Below are positions 22,320 through 33,912 of a stretch of DNA of 64,000 nt, one piece after another. The number at the start of each line of letters is the position of its first letter. The first letter of the stretch is position 1. Location of the stretch: positions 154,846 through 218,845 of the forward strand of contig SIJG01000013.1 of the NCBI GenBank assembly GCA_023374025.1, in the 5' to 3' direction. The DNA is from Heterodera schachtii. Its lineage: Eukaryota > Nematoda > Chromadorea > Rhabditida > Heteroderidae. The notes below the pieces were generated by a model. The model saw only the letters and a list, made by a program, of their open reading frames with translations. It did not search any database and was not told the DNA's origin. The translations under genes were made by a program, and so were the position numbers.

Positions 22320-23328
22320 TTTTTGGGCTGCGATTAGCACACTTTGGCCGTTTTCAATTGATTGGTGTCACAAAATGCAGAACAAATACTAATTGTTTTG
22401 GAAAATCCTTTTTTTAAACAAGCATTCAGATTAGGTAAGTTTGTTTGGGTTGGCACAAATTTTGAAAATTTCAAGGAATTCCTAGGTGGCGCGAATGCAA
22501 GAAAATTGGCTCTATTGGCAGTCCATACGACCATAAAAAAAGACAGATAAAATAAGACAATTTTTTTCTAAAAGCAATTTTCATAATTTCTCTTTCTCTG
22601 TTTCCGCTGACCCTTCTAATATAAACGGTAGAGACGCATAATTAAAAAAAATGTTTAAATGTTTCTTAGGCGGTATTTTTCCCCCAACTGTCGAAGTTTT
22701 TGTTTATTCAACCACACCAAAGTCAATCAACAAAGCGACTCTCATTCGTACTCATTTTGCAAAATCCTGTTTACATACCTACCTTTATGCACATTAATAC
22801 GTAAACTAATTTTTTATATGCATCATAAGTTTTTGAGTAAACCAAAACCAAAATTGCTCGAATTCCGGTTCGGGGTTCGAAATTGATATGATCATTGATC
22901 AAACCTCCGAAAATCCCCCGAATGCAACACAAAAAAGCTCACAATTCCTTTTTTCACCTTTTTGTGAGACCAGTAAAGCGTACGATTGCCGTTGTAACAT
23001 TTTGTTTATTCTCCCACTACCCCCGCCAATTTTTTTCGGGGAATTACATTTCCTCCTCATCCTTTTCTGTAGGCAAGTGAGAACGTTGGATTTTCAGAAA
23101 ACCGGGAATTTGCCCCTACTTGATTTCCCAGAGGTTTTTTTTCGAGTGAAGCTTAATTTTAGGCGTGCGCGTCCAGCACCGCATCCAGAAAAGTCGTAGG
23201 CGCGCGTCGTGGGATGGGCAACTGACTCCCTACCGTATCAATTACCACCAGCAGACTGTAAAATTGCTATGTAATACTGTATGTTTAGCTCGAAAAACTT
23301 TCAAAATCAAAACAATTCTACAATTTCA
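22320..23328. other. Intergenic, no gene supported
   Basis: 22320-22420 repeats the A-gene 5' flank; 22500-22540 is a GGCTCTATTGGCAG MITE fragment; 22860-22890 a GGTTCGGGGTTCGAAATTGAT repeat piece. Near 23235 is the CCGTATCAATTACCA block shared with the other small-gene promoters. Confidence 0.45.
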
Positions 23329-24910
23329 ATGGCTTACTTCCCGCACATTCGAATGAAAGCCAACGACTGTCCGATGCTCGCTTTTGTCATACCCAGTGGG
23401 TGGTTTTTTATTGCTGAAAGAACTGCCGGGGTCAATGCGTTTAAGATTTAAAATGGCATTCTGACATATGTTTTGTTTGGTATGTATACTGTCGGACTGA
23501 ATTATTGCTGAATGCCGGCAAAACCCGTAGCCAAAAAAAAAAATTTTTTTTTTGGAGGGGGGGGGGGGGGTTGAAAAATTTTTTACCCCCCCCTGGCTAC
23601 GGGCCTGATGCCCAAGGCCCCGGTCAGCCATCGGTCTCTGATTTTTCAAATTTTCCCCGCTATTTTACCGCCACAGATTATTCCACCTCATTCATTTCTG
23701 AATCATTTGCGCGCAAGGCCAACCTTTTGGGCAACATTGACCGTTCCAATTGTCGTTCTATTGGAGGTGGCCAATTGCTTGGCTGGTGAGTTTTGGTGCC
23801 AAACACTATCACAGGGGCGAAAAAACAGGAATCGGTTTTGCGCCACAAATGACACTCTTTGCAGTTTTGGGGTCAAATTTGTAAAAAATAAATACCGTTT
23901 TTATTGTAATAAAGCCCTCGGTGGCTCTATTTTTCAACCCCCCCCCCCCAAAAAAAAGAAGGGGGGGGGGGGGTGCGGCTATAATAAATAATGTACCACT
24001 GACGCATTTGTATTTGATGCATTTTCGGGGAGTTTTTTTTTGAATTCTTTCCCAAATAACATTACTAGCCTTAAAAATGAATTACCTATTAGCCAAAATG
24101 GGTCCAAAAATAGAGAAAAAACAAGGGATAAACAAAGGGTTTAAAAAGGGTGCGAAAGTTTTTTTTAGAAATTTGTTAAAAATTCATTCAAAAAAATTCT
24201 AATATTTTTTTCAGAAAAATTTCTAAATTTTAAACCAAAAAATTATTTCAGTGACCACTTGCCAGATTTCATGGTATACCCCTTCAAATCTGGGCAATTA
24301 AATTATTATTATTTTTTTTACATTGGCTTAATTAAACAAAGAATTATTTTCACGTTTTGAAGGGTCAACGATGTTCAAGTCCGTATTGATGAGCTCAATT
24401 TGCAATTTGTGCACCGTTTTGGGGTGATGCCGGACAAGCATTTGGTGAAGTAAGTTTGGCGTATTTTTTAAATTTGATTAAATTCAATTAAAAAAAAAGT
24501 CATTTTTATTTAATTATTTATTTTAAAAATTAATTTTCAGGTTTTGCGCGAAGAAGTTCGACATGCTGTATGTTTAAACAACAACCTATAAATTTGGTTT
24601 TTTTCTCAAGCAAATTATTAGAAATTAAACAATTAATTAAGTGCCCTTTTTTTTACCAGTTTTTTTGTGTTGCAAAATTATATGGTTTTTAATTTTTTAA
24701 GGAATTAAGTCGGGAGCAGCTCTCCCCCCCCCTCCCGCCAACAAAAAAAAATTTCAAAAAAATCTTTTTAAACACAGCCTTGGACTCGATTTGCTGGGTG
24801 GCCTTGCATTGGGTATGCACTATGGCGAACTGGCAATCATTCATGACAACAAAATGGCCAAATGGTTGACCGAGGAGGAAATTGAGCGCGAAATGGAGGA
24901 CACCTACTGA
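23329..24910 (+). CDS. Small five-exon protein, copy 2
   Basis: Exons 23329-23395, 23677-23785, 24363-24449, 24541-24567 and 24778-24910 total 423 nt and encode 140 aa without interruption. Exon 1 uses the donor GTGGGT. Exon 2 is 15 nt shorter than in copies 1 and 3 (N-C-R-S-I-G-G-G-Q-L-L-G-W replaces the I-P-I-P-I-G segment). The rest matches: I-R-M-K-A-N-D-C-P, A-R-K-A-N-L-L-G-N-I-D-R-S, I-D-E-L-N-L-Q-F-V, K-F-C-A-K-K-F-D-M-L and the end T-E-E-E-I-E-R-E-M-E-D-T-Y. The acceptor before exon 3 is TTGAAG, weaker than TTGCAG in copy 1. Introns 1 and 2 contain long G and C runs (about 23557-23572 and 23937-23973). No signal peptide or membrane segment. Function unknown. Confidence 0.7.
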
Positions 24911-25348
24911 AGAAACGAAACGAATGGATGAACAAAAAGTGATCGGAATTTTGTGATCAGAGAAACAGAAAACAAACAAATAAACACATTTATTTGGCGC
25001 CAATACACACAGTGTCTGTCGGGAGATCCATTCCTAACCCAGATTTGAACAAAAAGTCGAAAACTCAACAAAACAAAACCAATTAAATGTGTTCAAACGA
25101 AAGAAGCAACAAACAATACATAAATGTGAGGAGCAATTATCCAGCAGCAGATCAATTTCAATTCCTAATTATCAATCGTTCATTTGCCATTTCCCAATAA
25201 TTCATTCAATTTTTTTCCGCTGGGCCCGGCACTCATTTTTGGACGACCTTTTGCGTCATCTGCTGATCCGCATTTGGTGGAGACAATTGCCTAAATGAAG
25301 TGTGAAAAATTAAATGTGACCGACATCAATTAAATAAAGCACAAGGGG

Positions 25349-25596
25349 GGCTCTATTGCAGTTAACACGGCCATAAAATAATTTGGCACTTTATTTGTCA
25401 TGTTGTCTCACAAAATTGGTTTTCTAAACATTTGGCCATAAATTAATTAGGTGTCAAATTATTTTATTTATAGTCGTGTGAACCAGGGATGGCACGGAAT
25501 TCCGATTTCCGAAAAATGTTTGGCCACCGGAATCCCGATTTCCGAAAATTTTTGAGGTCTCGGAATGCCATCCCTGGTGTAAACTGTAATAGAGTC
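25349..25596. mobile_element. Outer MITE, sister insertion of 19666-21134
   Basis: GGCTCTATTGCAGTTAACAC at the left and AATAGAGTC-AAGCAAAAG at the right, at the same position in the last intron of the duplicated A gene as in the sister locus. Contains the small element 25494-25576. Confidence 0.75.
25494..25576. mobile_element. 83-bp hAT-like mini-MITE
   Basis: CAGGGATGGCACGGAATTCC ends face GAATGCCATCCCTG. The flanking GTGTGAAC and GTGTAAAC are an 8-bp target duplication with one mismatch. A partial relative lies at 27281-27350. Confidence 0.75.
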
Positions 25597-26924
25597 AAGC
25601 AAAAGCTGCTTTCACTCTCTCTCTCTCACCCAATGCAAAATAAATCATGAAGCTTAAAGTGGACATTGTTCAAATTTTCATCCTCCCACTGAACCGTCGC
25701 CGCCATTCCCCCAATTTTGCATCGCTCCAACAGCCAAACAACATTGTCTTCTCCACGCTGGCCTTCTTTCACCAATGTCATCATTCACCGATTCAAATGG
25801 CTCAATTCTCGTAAACTTGAAAAGTTCAAGACGAATTGTGTAGCTGACAGAAGTGGTGGCACGGAGAAATGCCTAAAAACTGATTGGAAAAATGAAAGCA
25901 ACCGTATTTATTGAATTAAAACACAACGCCTTTGAGGGGTATTGAAAAATAAAGCCCTCCCCCTGCATTAGAACCCCCCCCCCCCCCCTCCTTTTCAAGG
26001 GCGATTGAAAAACAGAACCCCCAAGGGTTTTATTTATTGCTTAAAATTGATAGTCCTGCTGTTGACCTTCTTGAAATGGAGGCCCATATGTCGACAGTCA
26101 TCCATCCATAATCAAAATTTCTGCAATACAATCGCTTGGGCTGATCATCGGTGCTCGGCGTGTGCAACCATTTGAACAACGCTTGGCCAGCAGCATAACG
26201 AGAATTTGCATTTGGCTCCTGATCATCAGCGATCACAGCGGGATACAACTGATTGGAATCGATCGAATTCAACTGATTGAGATCAGTGAGAATTGTCGAC
26301 GAAATGAGATGACGCAAATCGTTCAAATGATCAGCATTGGTAAGGGTCAAATGGCGAATTGGCTCAAAAATGGGCCACACTTCACGGGCAAAAACCGTCC
26401 AAATCCGCTCCTGGACATTATATTCGCGTGAAAACGGAATCCACAGACCAAAATTGGTGCCTTTGTTGTCGAAAATTTGTTGCTTGGAACGGAGAAATGC
26501 GATGACGGAGTGATCGATGTACCTGAAAAAAATGTTGAATGCTTTGATCAGTGAAAAAATCCATTGAATTTTGAATTACGAAATTCGAAGGTCCTTAAAG
26601 CGAATTTTGGTGGGCAACAACGGATAGTCGGCCAATGGAAAATGCACAGAATCGGCATAATTTGTCAACACTGCTTTCGGCACTCCATATTGCGTTTTAA
26701 TTTTTGTTGTTTTCCAAATTGTCAATTCCGGTTTCCCATCAAAATGCGTGTCCACCAGCGCATCAAAACGGTCGGAAAGCAATGCCATTTTGAGGCCAAG
26801 TTGTGCATGGTCAAAAGATGGCAGAATGTCCATCCAAACGTCATTGCACACCCAATTGAAACATGGGCAAAAAATTGGAAAATTTTTAAAGTTAATTTTT
26901 AAAATTTCTTTACCGTCTGTTCAT

Positions 26925-27481
26925 TTTTGCTGCAATTAGCACACTTTGTCGTACAATTAATTGATGCCAGAATAAATAAGACGAACTTTTTCTAAAAACA
27001 TCCTTATTAAACATTTTTGGTATCATTTTATTGCAAAAATAATCCTCTATTTAGATGACAAAATTTCAAAAATTTTTGTTGTGTTTCAAAAAGTTATGGC
27101 CAGAAAACTTCAAAAAAATGGTTTTATAATCATTTTTAGCCACAGATTTTTCGAAACATAAAGATTGGCATTCTGACAATTCTTTAACATGCCAATTTTT
27201 TTTTTCAAAAAACGCTGAAAATATTTTTTTTTAACGAAAAATGACGTTCAAATGAAAAAAAAATAAGCGCAAAATGCCTAACCAGGGACGGCACGGAATT
27301 CCGATTCCCGAAAATTTTTTGACCCTCGGAATTCCGAAAAGTGCAGCACCGCACCCAAAAAAGTCGTAGCCATCGTCGTGGGGTGCTGCTCCATACCGTA
27401 TCAATTACCACACTGTATATATTTGCTGCTTGTCTTGTAATACTGTATTTAGCCAGGAAAATCTAAAAATCCTCAAACATA
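26925..27481. other. Intergenic, MITE fragments
   Basis: 26925-26950 carries the GTGCTAATTGCAG block upstream of the A-gene ATG. Then come TTTTTGGTATCATTTTA and TTATGGCCAGAAAACTTC modules, a partial CAGGGACGGCACGGAATTCC element, and the promoter block of the small gene near 27395. Confidence 0.5.
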
Positions 27482-28807
27482 ATGCCTTTCATCCCGTTTC
27501 CGTACATTCGAATGAAAGCCAACGACTGTCCGGGGGTCGCTTTTCTCCGAACCTGTGGGTGCTTTTTTAATTGCTGAAATAGGGCCGGGGTCATAATTTT
27601 AAAATGACTTTTGTAAACATATTGATTGGGTATACTGTCGGACTGACATATTACTGTATGTATGCCGGCGCCGGTCAGTCAAGGCAATGGCAATTCGTAC
27701 AAATGGAAACTCGTACAATAGTAAGCCTAAAGCTTCGGCCAGCCCCTAAGCTTATGTACGAGTTGTCATGACACCAGTCAGCCGGGAGCAGGTCGTTTTC
27801 TTCCGCGTCGTTTCCTCCTGAAAAATTTAAAAAAAAATTTCAAAAAAAAATTTCTTAAAAAAAAAAAAATTTATAAGAAACTTATTTGTAAGAAATTTAA
27901 GGGAAAAAAATGTTTTTCGCCAAAAGTGGGGTTATTTTTTGTTAAGATTGCAAATTTTTCTTGGAAAATTTTTAAATTTTTCTCCCCCCCCCCCCATTGG
28001 CTACGACGGGCCACTGATGCCCAAGGCCCCGGTCAGCCACCGGTCTTTGTTTTTTTTTTTTATTTCCCCACTTTTTTACAGCTTGTGCCACCTCATTAAT
28101 CGCTGAGTCGTTCGCGCTCAAGGCCAACCTTTTGTGCAACATTGACCGTTCCGATTGTCAGACAATATACGTGCCGATTTCTGGAGGTGCCAAAGTGCTT
28201 GGCTGGTGAGTGGTGCCAAAAAAAAAAATTTTTTTTTTAAATTTTCAACCGAGTTTTTTGTTAAATTTTTGAAAATTAAAAAAAAAATTCGGTGATGAGA
28301 TTTCTTCTGGATGCACTTCTTTTCAAATCTGGGCAATTTATTATTATTATTTTTTTACATTGACTTAATTAAACAAAAATTTATTTTCGCATTTTTCAGG
28401 ATCGACGATGTTCAAGTCCGTATTGATGAGCTTAATTTGCAATTTGTCTACCGTTTGGGGGTGGTGTCGGACAAGCATTTGCCGGTGTATGTTTTGGCGA
28501 ATTATCTTTTTTAAATTAAATTAACAAATTAAAAATGCAACCGTTTTATTTACAAATAAAAAAAAATTTTTTTTTGTATATTTTAAGGTTTGCGAAGTTC
28601 GATATTCTGTATGTCTAAAAGAAGCCAATGAATTTTTCTCAAAATTCGTCCCAATTTTTTAAACACAGCATTGCAACTGATTTGCTGTGTGACCTCGGAT
28701 TGGGCATGGACATTGGCAAATTGGTAATCACCCGTAAGGGCAAAATGGCCAAATTTTTGACCGAGGACGAACAGCTCGAAATTGAGTTTCACCGCGAAGA
28801 TGATTGA
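27482..28807 (+). CDS. Small five-exon protein, copy 3
   Basis: Exons 27482-27554, 28082-28205, 28400-28486, 28588-28608 and 28669-28807 total 444 nt, giving 147 aa with no break. Start MPFIPFPYIRMKANDCPG; exon 2 L-I-A-E-S-F-A-L-K-A-N-L-L-C-N-I-D-R-S-D and V-P-I-S-G-G-A-K-V-L-G-W; exon 4 is two codons shorter than in the other copies (V-F-A-K-F-D-I-L). The C-terminus is charged (L-T-E-D-E-Q-L-E-I-E-F-H-R-E-D-D). The exon boundaries and phases match copies 1 and 2 although the sequences have drifted, which indicates selection. The neighbour upstream is the A pseudogene at 25233, mirroring the arrangement of copy 2. Possible SKP1-like fold, unproven. Confidence 0.7.
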
Positions 28808-29012
28808 ATGAAAAAATTCTATTAACTTTAAGCATTTTCAATTGATATATTGTCAAGAAATTCTCAGACAAAAAAGCAAGGAAATAAATGTAAGAATCAA
28901 CAAAAACATTTCTGATGAGAGAAAATGAGAGAGCATTCAAATCAAATTCATTGTCCAATTGGTGATGAGATCGTCGACCATTTCTTTCAAAGATAATTAA
29001 TTTTCGTTGCTT

Positions 29013-29395
29013 TCATTCGTCCGCTTTTTCTTTTTCTTCTTCCGCTGGTGGGGATAATGGCCTAAAATTAAATTTTAATTCTTTCGTTAAATTCAAAATG
29101 CTGTGTCTGTTGCTGCTGCTCACCCAATGTAATTGTCGGTAGACCATGCATTAAATTGGACATTGTTTATCTTGTGGTCCCAATTTTTGTTGTTTTCCGA
29201 TTGAATCGCCGTCGTCTCCCCAACAATAATTGGGCACCGTTTCAGCAGCCAATAAGTATCATCTTCATTAATCAATGTCAGCTTCTCGTTGGTCCTTTCG
29301 TTCACCAATTCAAATGACACAATTTGTGTTGTTGGCCACAAAACTCCAAAACGAATTTGGAAGCTGACAGAATCGGTGGCACGGATAAATGGCGA
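29013..29395 (-). pseudogene. A-type gene fragment, exons 4-5
   Basis: Exon 4 (about 29395-29120) reads F-I-R-A-T-D-S-V-S-F and S-F-E-L-V-N-E-R-T-N-E-K-L-T-L, then W-L-L-K-R-C-P-I. Exon 5 (stop at 29013) reads P-L-S-P-P-A-E-E-E-K-E-K-A-D-E. No exon 1-3 sequence precedes it. Confidence 0.8.
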
Positions 29396-29624
29396 ATGGT
29401 CGCTGCCAGATGAAAATTTTTTAAATTCAGCATTTAAATTAAATTTGTTTTATGGTTTTTTTTTAGGAAAAATTGCCGAATACGGTATCGGCTCAAAATC
29501 GCACAAAAACACTTTTATAGGTTTTCTTAGGTGTTGATAACGATAGAAAAGCTTAAAATTGGGCGCGGAAAATTCTCTTAGTAAAATAAATAATAAATTT
29601 TACAAGAAAAAAAAATTGGCGGAT

Positions 29625-29790
29625 CAAGTCCGTGCCACCACTAAACGAAGTGACCCAAGAAAAGTTGACACTTCGGCAGGATGGAAAGATTTATTGGCTG
29701 TTGAAACGGTGCCAAATTTGTTGGGGATACGGCGACTGATCAGCATAAGAAAAACGAAATATTGAACAATTTGAATGGAGTCATCTTCTG
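29625..29790 (+). pseudogene. Degenerate A-type exon 4 fragment
   Basis: Plus-strand traces: CCGTGCCACCAC, AATTGAC-like repeats, then Y-W-L-L-K-R-C-Q-I-C-W-G-Y-G-D followed by a stop. Too decayed to place exactly. Confidence 0.5.
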
Positions 29791-30025
29791 AGGAGACATG
29801 ATCCTTTAAATATTCGTGGTTAACTCAAAACGTACCATGAATAATGCCTAATTGCGTTAGACTAAAAATTTTACAGCCTAAGTCCAGCAGAAAACTGTTG
29901 TGCCACGTCTCGAATATCCCCAAGCTTTTCCCGTTTTATCAACAATTATTCACAATAAATGAATGAATTAATTACATAGACATTAAATAGAATGGAAATG
30001 GATTCAAATACAAACAGACAAACAA

Positions 30026-31695
30026 TTAGACAATAATATTCTGCTGATCATTCGGCCCGAGAGAAGCGGCGTCGAGAAGAAGACTGAAAAACGATTCAAA
30101 CTTTAAGCCCATTCTTCTACTTTTATGAGTTCAATGACATTTTATGAGTCCCAACCAATTAAACAAACATCAATGGTTTTTTGTACCATTTGAAAGAAAA
30201 AAGTCTAAGCAATTGTTGATCGGACTCATAAAACAGAAAAAAATAATAAAGCATTTTTATATTTATTAACCCGTTATCGAATCCGCCATCTTCGATCCAA
30301 ATATCAACTGGGTTCGTCCGATCAATCATTTCCTCCCTCACTTTTCCCCATTTTCGCTCATCCCATCCAATTGGAGAACGGCGGAGCAGAAAATGATTTG
30401 CATCATCTTGTTCAAGTGTCAATTTCTCCTCAGTCACTTCGTTGATCTGATCAAATAGCACAACGGAGCCAATCGGAGAAGACGGCCCAAAGTGAAAATA
30501 AATGAGAAAAGCAACCGGAGAAGAAGCATTAGAAAATGCCTAAAAGGGGACAAAAAAAAATTGAGAAAACCCAATTAAATAGGGATAATCACCGCTTTTA
30601 TCTGTTCCATCGTTGCCGACCATTGATCCAACGGTGAATTCACAAAGTATCTGAGAAACTTCGGCAGACCATCCGGACGAGGCGTCAACAACCATTTGGC
30701 CACCGCTTGGCCATCCGACGCATTGGCACTTCCATCGGGCGGAAAAGCGCGGAAAATGACGTCATAGAAAAAGACACCGCGAAGTGATGGACAATCGCTG
30801 AGCATTGATGGGGCCAATTGGCGCATACGGCGAAATGTGATGGAGTTCAAAAACATCAGATGCATTGAATGGCGAAACATTGGCCAAATGTTGAGCAAAA
30901 CAAAGTCCAAAAGGCGAACATTTTCGGTGCTAATGAACAAATCGATTGCACAAATTGCCAAAATACGACGAAAACGGCGGAGAAATTCGACGACATTTTG
31001 ATCGATGTACCTGAAAAACATAAATGACATAAAATTCCAATTTAATCAAATTTTTACTTGATCGTAATGCATCGGAATCCGATGACTTTGTTCGGCAACG
31101 GATTTTGCGGGATTGGCAATGGATTTCCATCGGAATTGACAATTTGAGGTTGCTTGGTGCCATTCTCTCCAATTTTGTGGCAAATTCGCATTTCGTCCAA
31201 TTTCCATTTGCGTGTCTTGAAGTGTTCATCCACATAAAAGTCAAAGCGACGGCTAATCAGTGCAATTCCAAGGCCAAGCTGAGAAGGCGCAAGAAAATCG
31301 AACACCAAAAGCCAACAATCGCCGCAGATAAAGCTGAAAAAAAGGGAAAATAAAAATAAAATTTAAATTGAAATGAAATTTAAAATTGACATTTTAATTT
31401 ACATTGGTTTTGCCATCTTTTTCACGGCTTCTTTCCGATTGTCTGACATTTCGTCCGGGCAAATTGTTAAGACAATTTCCGGCATTCTTTCAATTGTTAA
31501 GAAAGTTTCCGGCACTCTTTCAATTTTGTGATGGCCTCGTTGTTGTTTTGGTTTTTTGAAACGGTCCCAATACTTCAAAAGGATGGCACAACAAATGACA
31601 AACATTGGCACAGCGATCAGACTAAAAAATGAGAAGGAAAAGGGTAAATGTCGAGAAGAAATGCGCAAAACGTACAGAATCACTTTTAAAGACAT
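30026..31695 (-). CDS. B-type membrane-anchored F-box-like protein, intact
   Basis: Exons 31695-31676, 31621-31403, 31333-31058, 31010-30593, 30539-30271 and 30083-30026 total 1260 nt, a 419-aa open frame. Exon 2 encodes a hydrophobic anchor (LIAVPMFVICCAILL) followed by basic K-K-P-K-Q-Q-R and a duplicated 10-residue motif, I-E-R-V-P-E-T-F-L-T and I-E-R-M-P-E-I-V-L-T, from a 30-bp tandem repeat. Exon 3 holds F-I-C-G-D-C-W-L-L-V-F-D-F-L-A-P-S-Q-L-G-L. The conserved C-terminal block is E-V-T-E-E-K-L-T-L-E-Q...S-P-I-G-W-D-E-R-K-W; the usual cysteine of R-C-P is serine here. The donor of exon 5 is GTTAAT. A probable SCF substrate adaptor tethered to a membrane (inference). Confidence 0.8.
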
Positions 31696-31782
31696 TGTCA
31701 GGGAGAAAAGGTCGGAGATAGAGACGACAAATAAACGGCGAATGAATAATAATAATAATGAAAGTGGCGCAGGAAAAGCAAC

Positions 31783-31797
31783 CACTTTTATACTAAT
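31783..31797 (-). promoter_or_regulatory. TATA-like box, class II
   Basis: Minus strand AAATTAGTATAAAAGTGG, about 90 nt upstream of the ATG at 31695. Confidence 0.5.
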
Positions 31798-31842
31798 TTT
31801 TTTGCCAATTTTTGCGCGATTTTATTAAACGGTCGTTTAAAT

Positions 31843-32762
31843 TAGAGTTGGTCGGGACCGGGACCGGGATCGGGACCGGGACGGGAATTCCCGGTTTTTT
31901 CAGGTCCCGGTCCCGATCCCGGTTTTTGGAAAAACAGAAATCCCGGTCCCGGTTTTGCCAGTCCCGGTCCCGGCGGGACTAAATAAGCACTGGTAAGAAT
32001 GGGGGTCTGGGTGAGAAAAGAGAAGGGAATTGGTGAGAAAGAGAAATTTTTGAGAAAAAAAATTAAATTATTTATTCATTCAATTGCATTTGTTCACATT
32101 GTTATGTTGTCCAGTGGCTAAACCTTCTGACTTTCATTATTTGTCTCTTGGGTTCAATTTCTCGATGGAAAAGAAAGTTTAAAATTATTATTTTTTTCAT
32201 TTTTAACAGCCTAAAACCCCACAAATTAATCAAATATTTGGTCATTTTTTGACAAATTCTGCTAACATATTCCATTCAAAATTTAAAAATTTTTCCGGCG
32301 GCGCCTATCGGCACCGCTGGACCCCGCCCGCCCCCTCCCAATGTTCCTAAAAAGTTTTCCCGAAAAAACAGCGCCACAAAATCAGCAATTTAAAAGCAAA
32401 AATTTAAAAGATTGTTAATTTATTTAAAAAATCCAGAATTTTGGACAGAAAATTCCAAGATCCCCCGCCCTCCCGAAATGTAAATTTTTAAAAATTTACT
32501 TGAATTCCTCCTCGAAACGAAAATTAAAAAATTTTATGGGCACATTTTTGTATATAGGCAATTTTCGTAACAAAGTGCACTCAAATTTTTAAAAATTTTT
32601 TCAAAAAAATTTTCTTATGGGAAAACTCCCGGTTGGTCCCGGCTTTTCTCGCGGTCCCGATCCCGGTCCCGGTCAAAAAACTTGGTCCCGGTCCCGACTT
32701 TTCTGGTCCCGGCAAGTCCCGGTCCCGTTTTTTGTCAAATTTCCCGGTCCCGACCAACTCTA
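31843..32762. mobile_element. hAT-like MITE, GGGACCGG family, copy 2
   Basis: 920 bp with terminal inverted repeat TAGAGTTGGTCGGGACCGGG and perfect 8-bp target duplication GTTTAAAT (31835-31842 and 32763-32770). Non-coding; contains the hairpin module at 32295. A short relative is at 55241-55325. Confidence 0.9.
32295..32324. other. GC-rich hairpin module
   Basis: CCGGCGGCGCCTATCGGCAC followed by CGCTGGACCCC, inside the hAT-like element; duplicate of 15721. Confidence 0.7.
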
Positions 32763-33312
32763 GTTTAAATTCTGAAACTTTTTTTGTTTAATTATATCTT
32801 TTATATCAAATTTTCTCATCCCTTTTTAGAATTGTTGAAGACATTGCAGCAATAAAATGACCGGAATTGAAAAAAAAATCGTTTTAAGGCATTATTTACC
32901 GTTAATAATTATTTTTAATGATTTTTTTTTTTACAAATTTGTCAGAGAATTGCCTTTTTTTCGTTTCCGTCTTCCACCTGTAGGTAGGGAACTTTTGTGA
33001 CTTTAATTAGCCGCATTTTGGGCTTTTGGTTGGCCGATGAGGTGAAATTTTCAAATTCCTCATCCTTTTTGCGACACGAATATCCCCCAGCTTTTCCCGT
33101 TTATTATTAGCCATTTTTTATCAACAATTACTCACAATTAATTAATTAATTACATGCACATAAAATACAACGGAAATGGATTCAAATACATACATATATA
33201 CTATATATACCTATATATATACACTATTGAAATGGCAAAGTGCCAACATCATTTTCGCTCATACACACAATCGCATCAATCAATTGAATTCATTTATTTC
33301 TTCTGCTGTTGA

Positions 33313-33912
33313 TCACTTGGCCCGGGAAAAGGCGTCGAGAAGACTGAAAAAACGATGATTCTATTGCACTTTAAGTCAATTCAATGTTTATGAGTTCATT
33401 GGCATTTTATGAGTCCAACCAGCTAACCATCCTTAATTTTTCTACCATAATTCTGTCCATTTCAAAATAAACCGTCCATTTTGGTATTAATTGAAAGCAA
33501 AAAGTAAGCAAAATTGTCGACGATTGGACTCATAAAATGATTAAGCATTTTAAAATTGCTCACCCGTCGTCGTATCTGCCATCTTCGATCAGAAAATCAA
33601 TTGGGTTCGTCCGATCAATCATTTCCTCCCTCACATTTTGCCAATTTCTCCTGTCCCATCCAATTGGACAACGGCTGAGCCAAAAACCATTTTCTGATGA
33701 TTGTCCAAGTGTCAATTTCTCTCCAGTCACTTCGTTGATCCGATCAAATGGTAAAAGACGACAGAAAGCGAATGCGAAAAGTAACCGGAGAAGAAGCATT
33801 GGAAAATGCTTAAAAATGGGATAAAAAGCAAAGAAAAACCCAATTAAATAGGGATAATCACCGCTTTAAATTGTTCCATCGTTGACGACCATTGATCCAC
33901 CGGTGAATTAAC
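33313..33912 (-). pseudogene. B-type gene, 3' part only
   Basis: Last exon 33343-33313 (L-L-D-A-F-S-R-A-K), penultimate exon ending at 33564 (P-F-D-R-I-N-E-V-T-G-E-K-L-T-L, R-C-P-I-G-W-D-R-R) and the end of exon 4 (N-S-P-V-D-Q-W-S-S-T-M-E-Q) up to 33912. The acceptor of the penultimate exon reads TTTTAAG-CATTTT, one base short, shifting the frame. At 33912 the sequence joins a plus-strand A fragment. Confidence 0.85.

Larger units (their letters stand above)
25233..26924 (-). pseudogene. A-type gene, duplicated copy with lost splice acceptor
   Basis: Exon 1 is 26924-26914. Exon 2 starts near 26855 but its acceptor reads TTTCAA instead of TTTCAG, so normal splicing is lost, while the coding sequence is intact (H-A-Q-L-G-L-K-M-A-L-L-S-D-R-F). 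Exon 3 (from about 26522) is nearly identical to that of the 19531-22319 copy until near 26110, where the end diverges and shifts frame. Exon 4 (about 25875-25655) carries the same frameshift near N-D-D-I-G-E as the sister copy. The last exon ends at 25233 (M-T-Q-K-V-V-Q-K). The pair shows a duplication of the whole locus. Confidence 0.8.
31453..33717. repeat. Segmental duplication, copy 2
   Basis: Near-identical to 14893-17128. Here the left part is still inside the intact B gene, so this copy is closer to the source. Confidence 0.9.
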
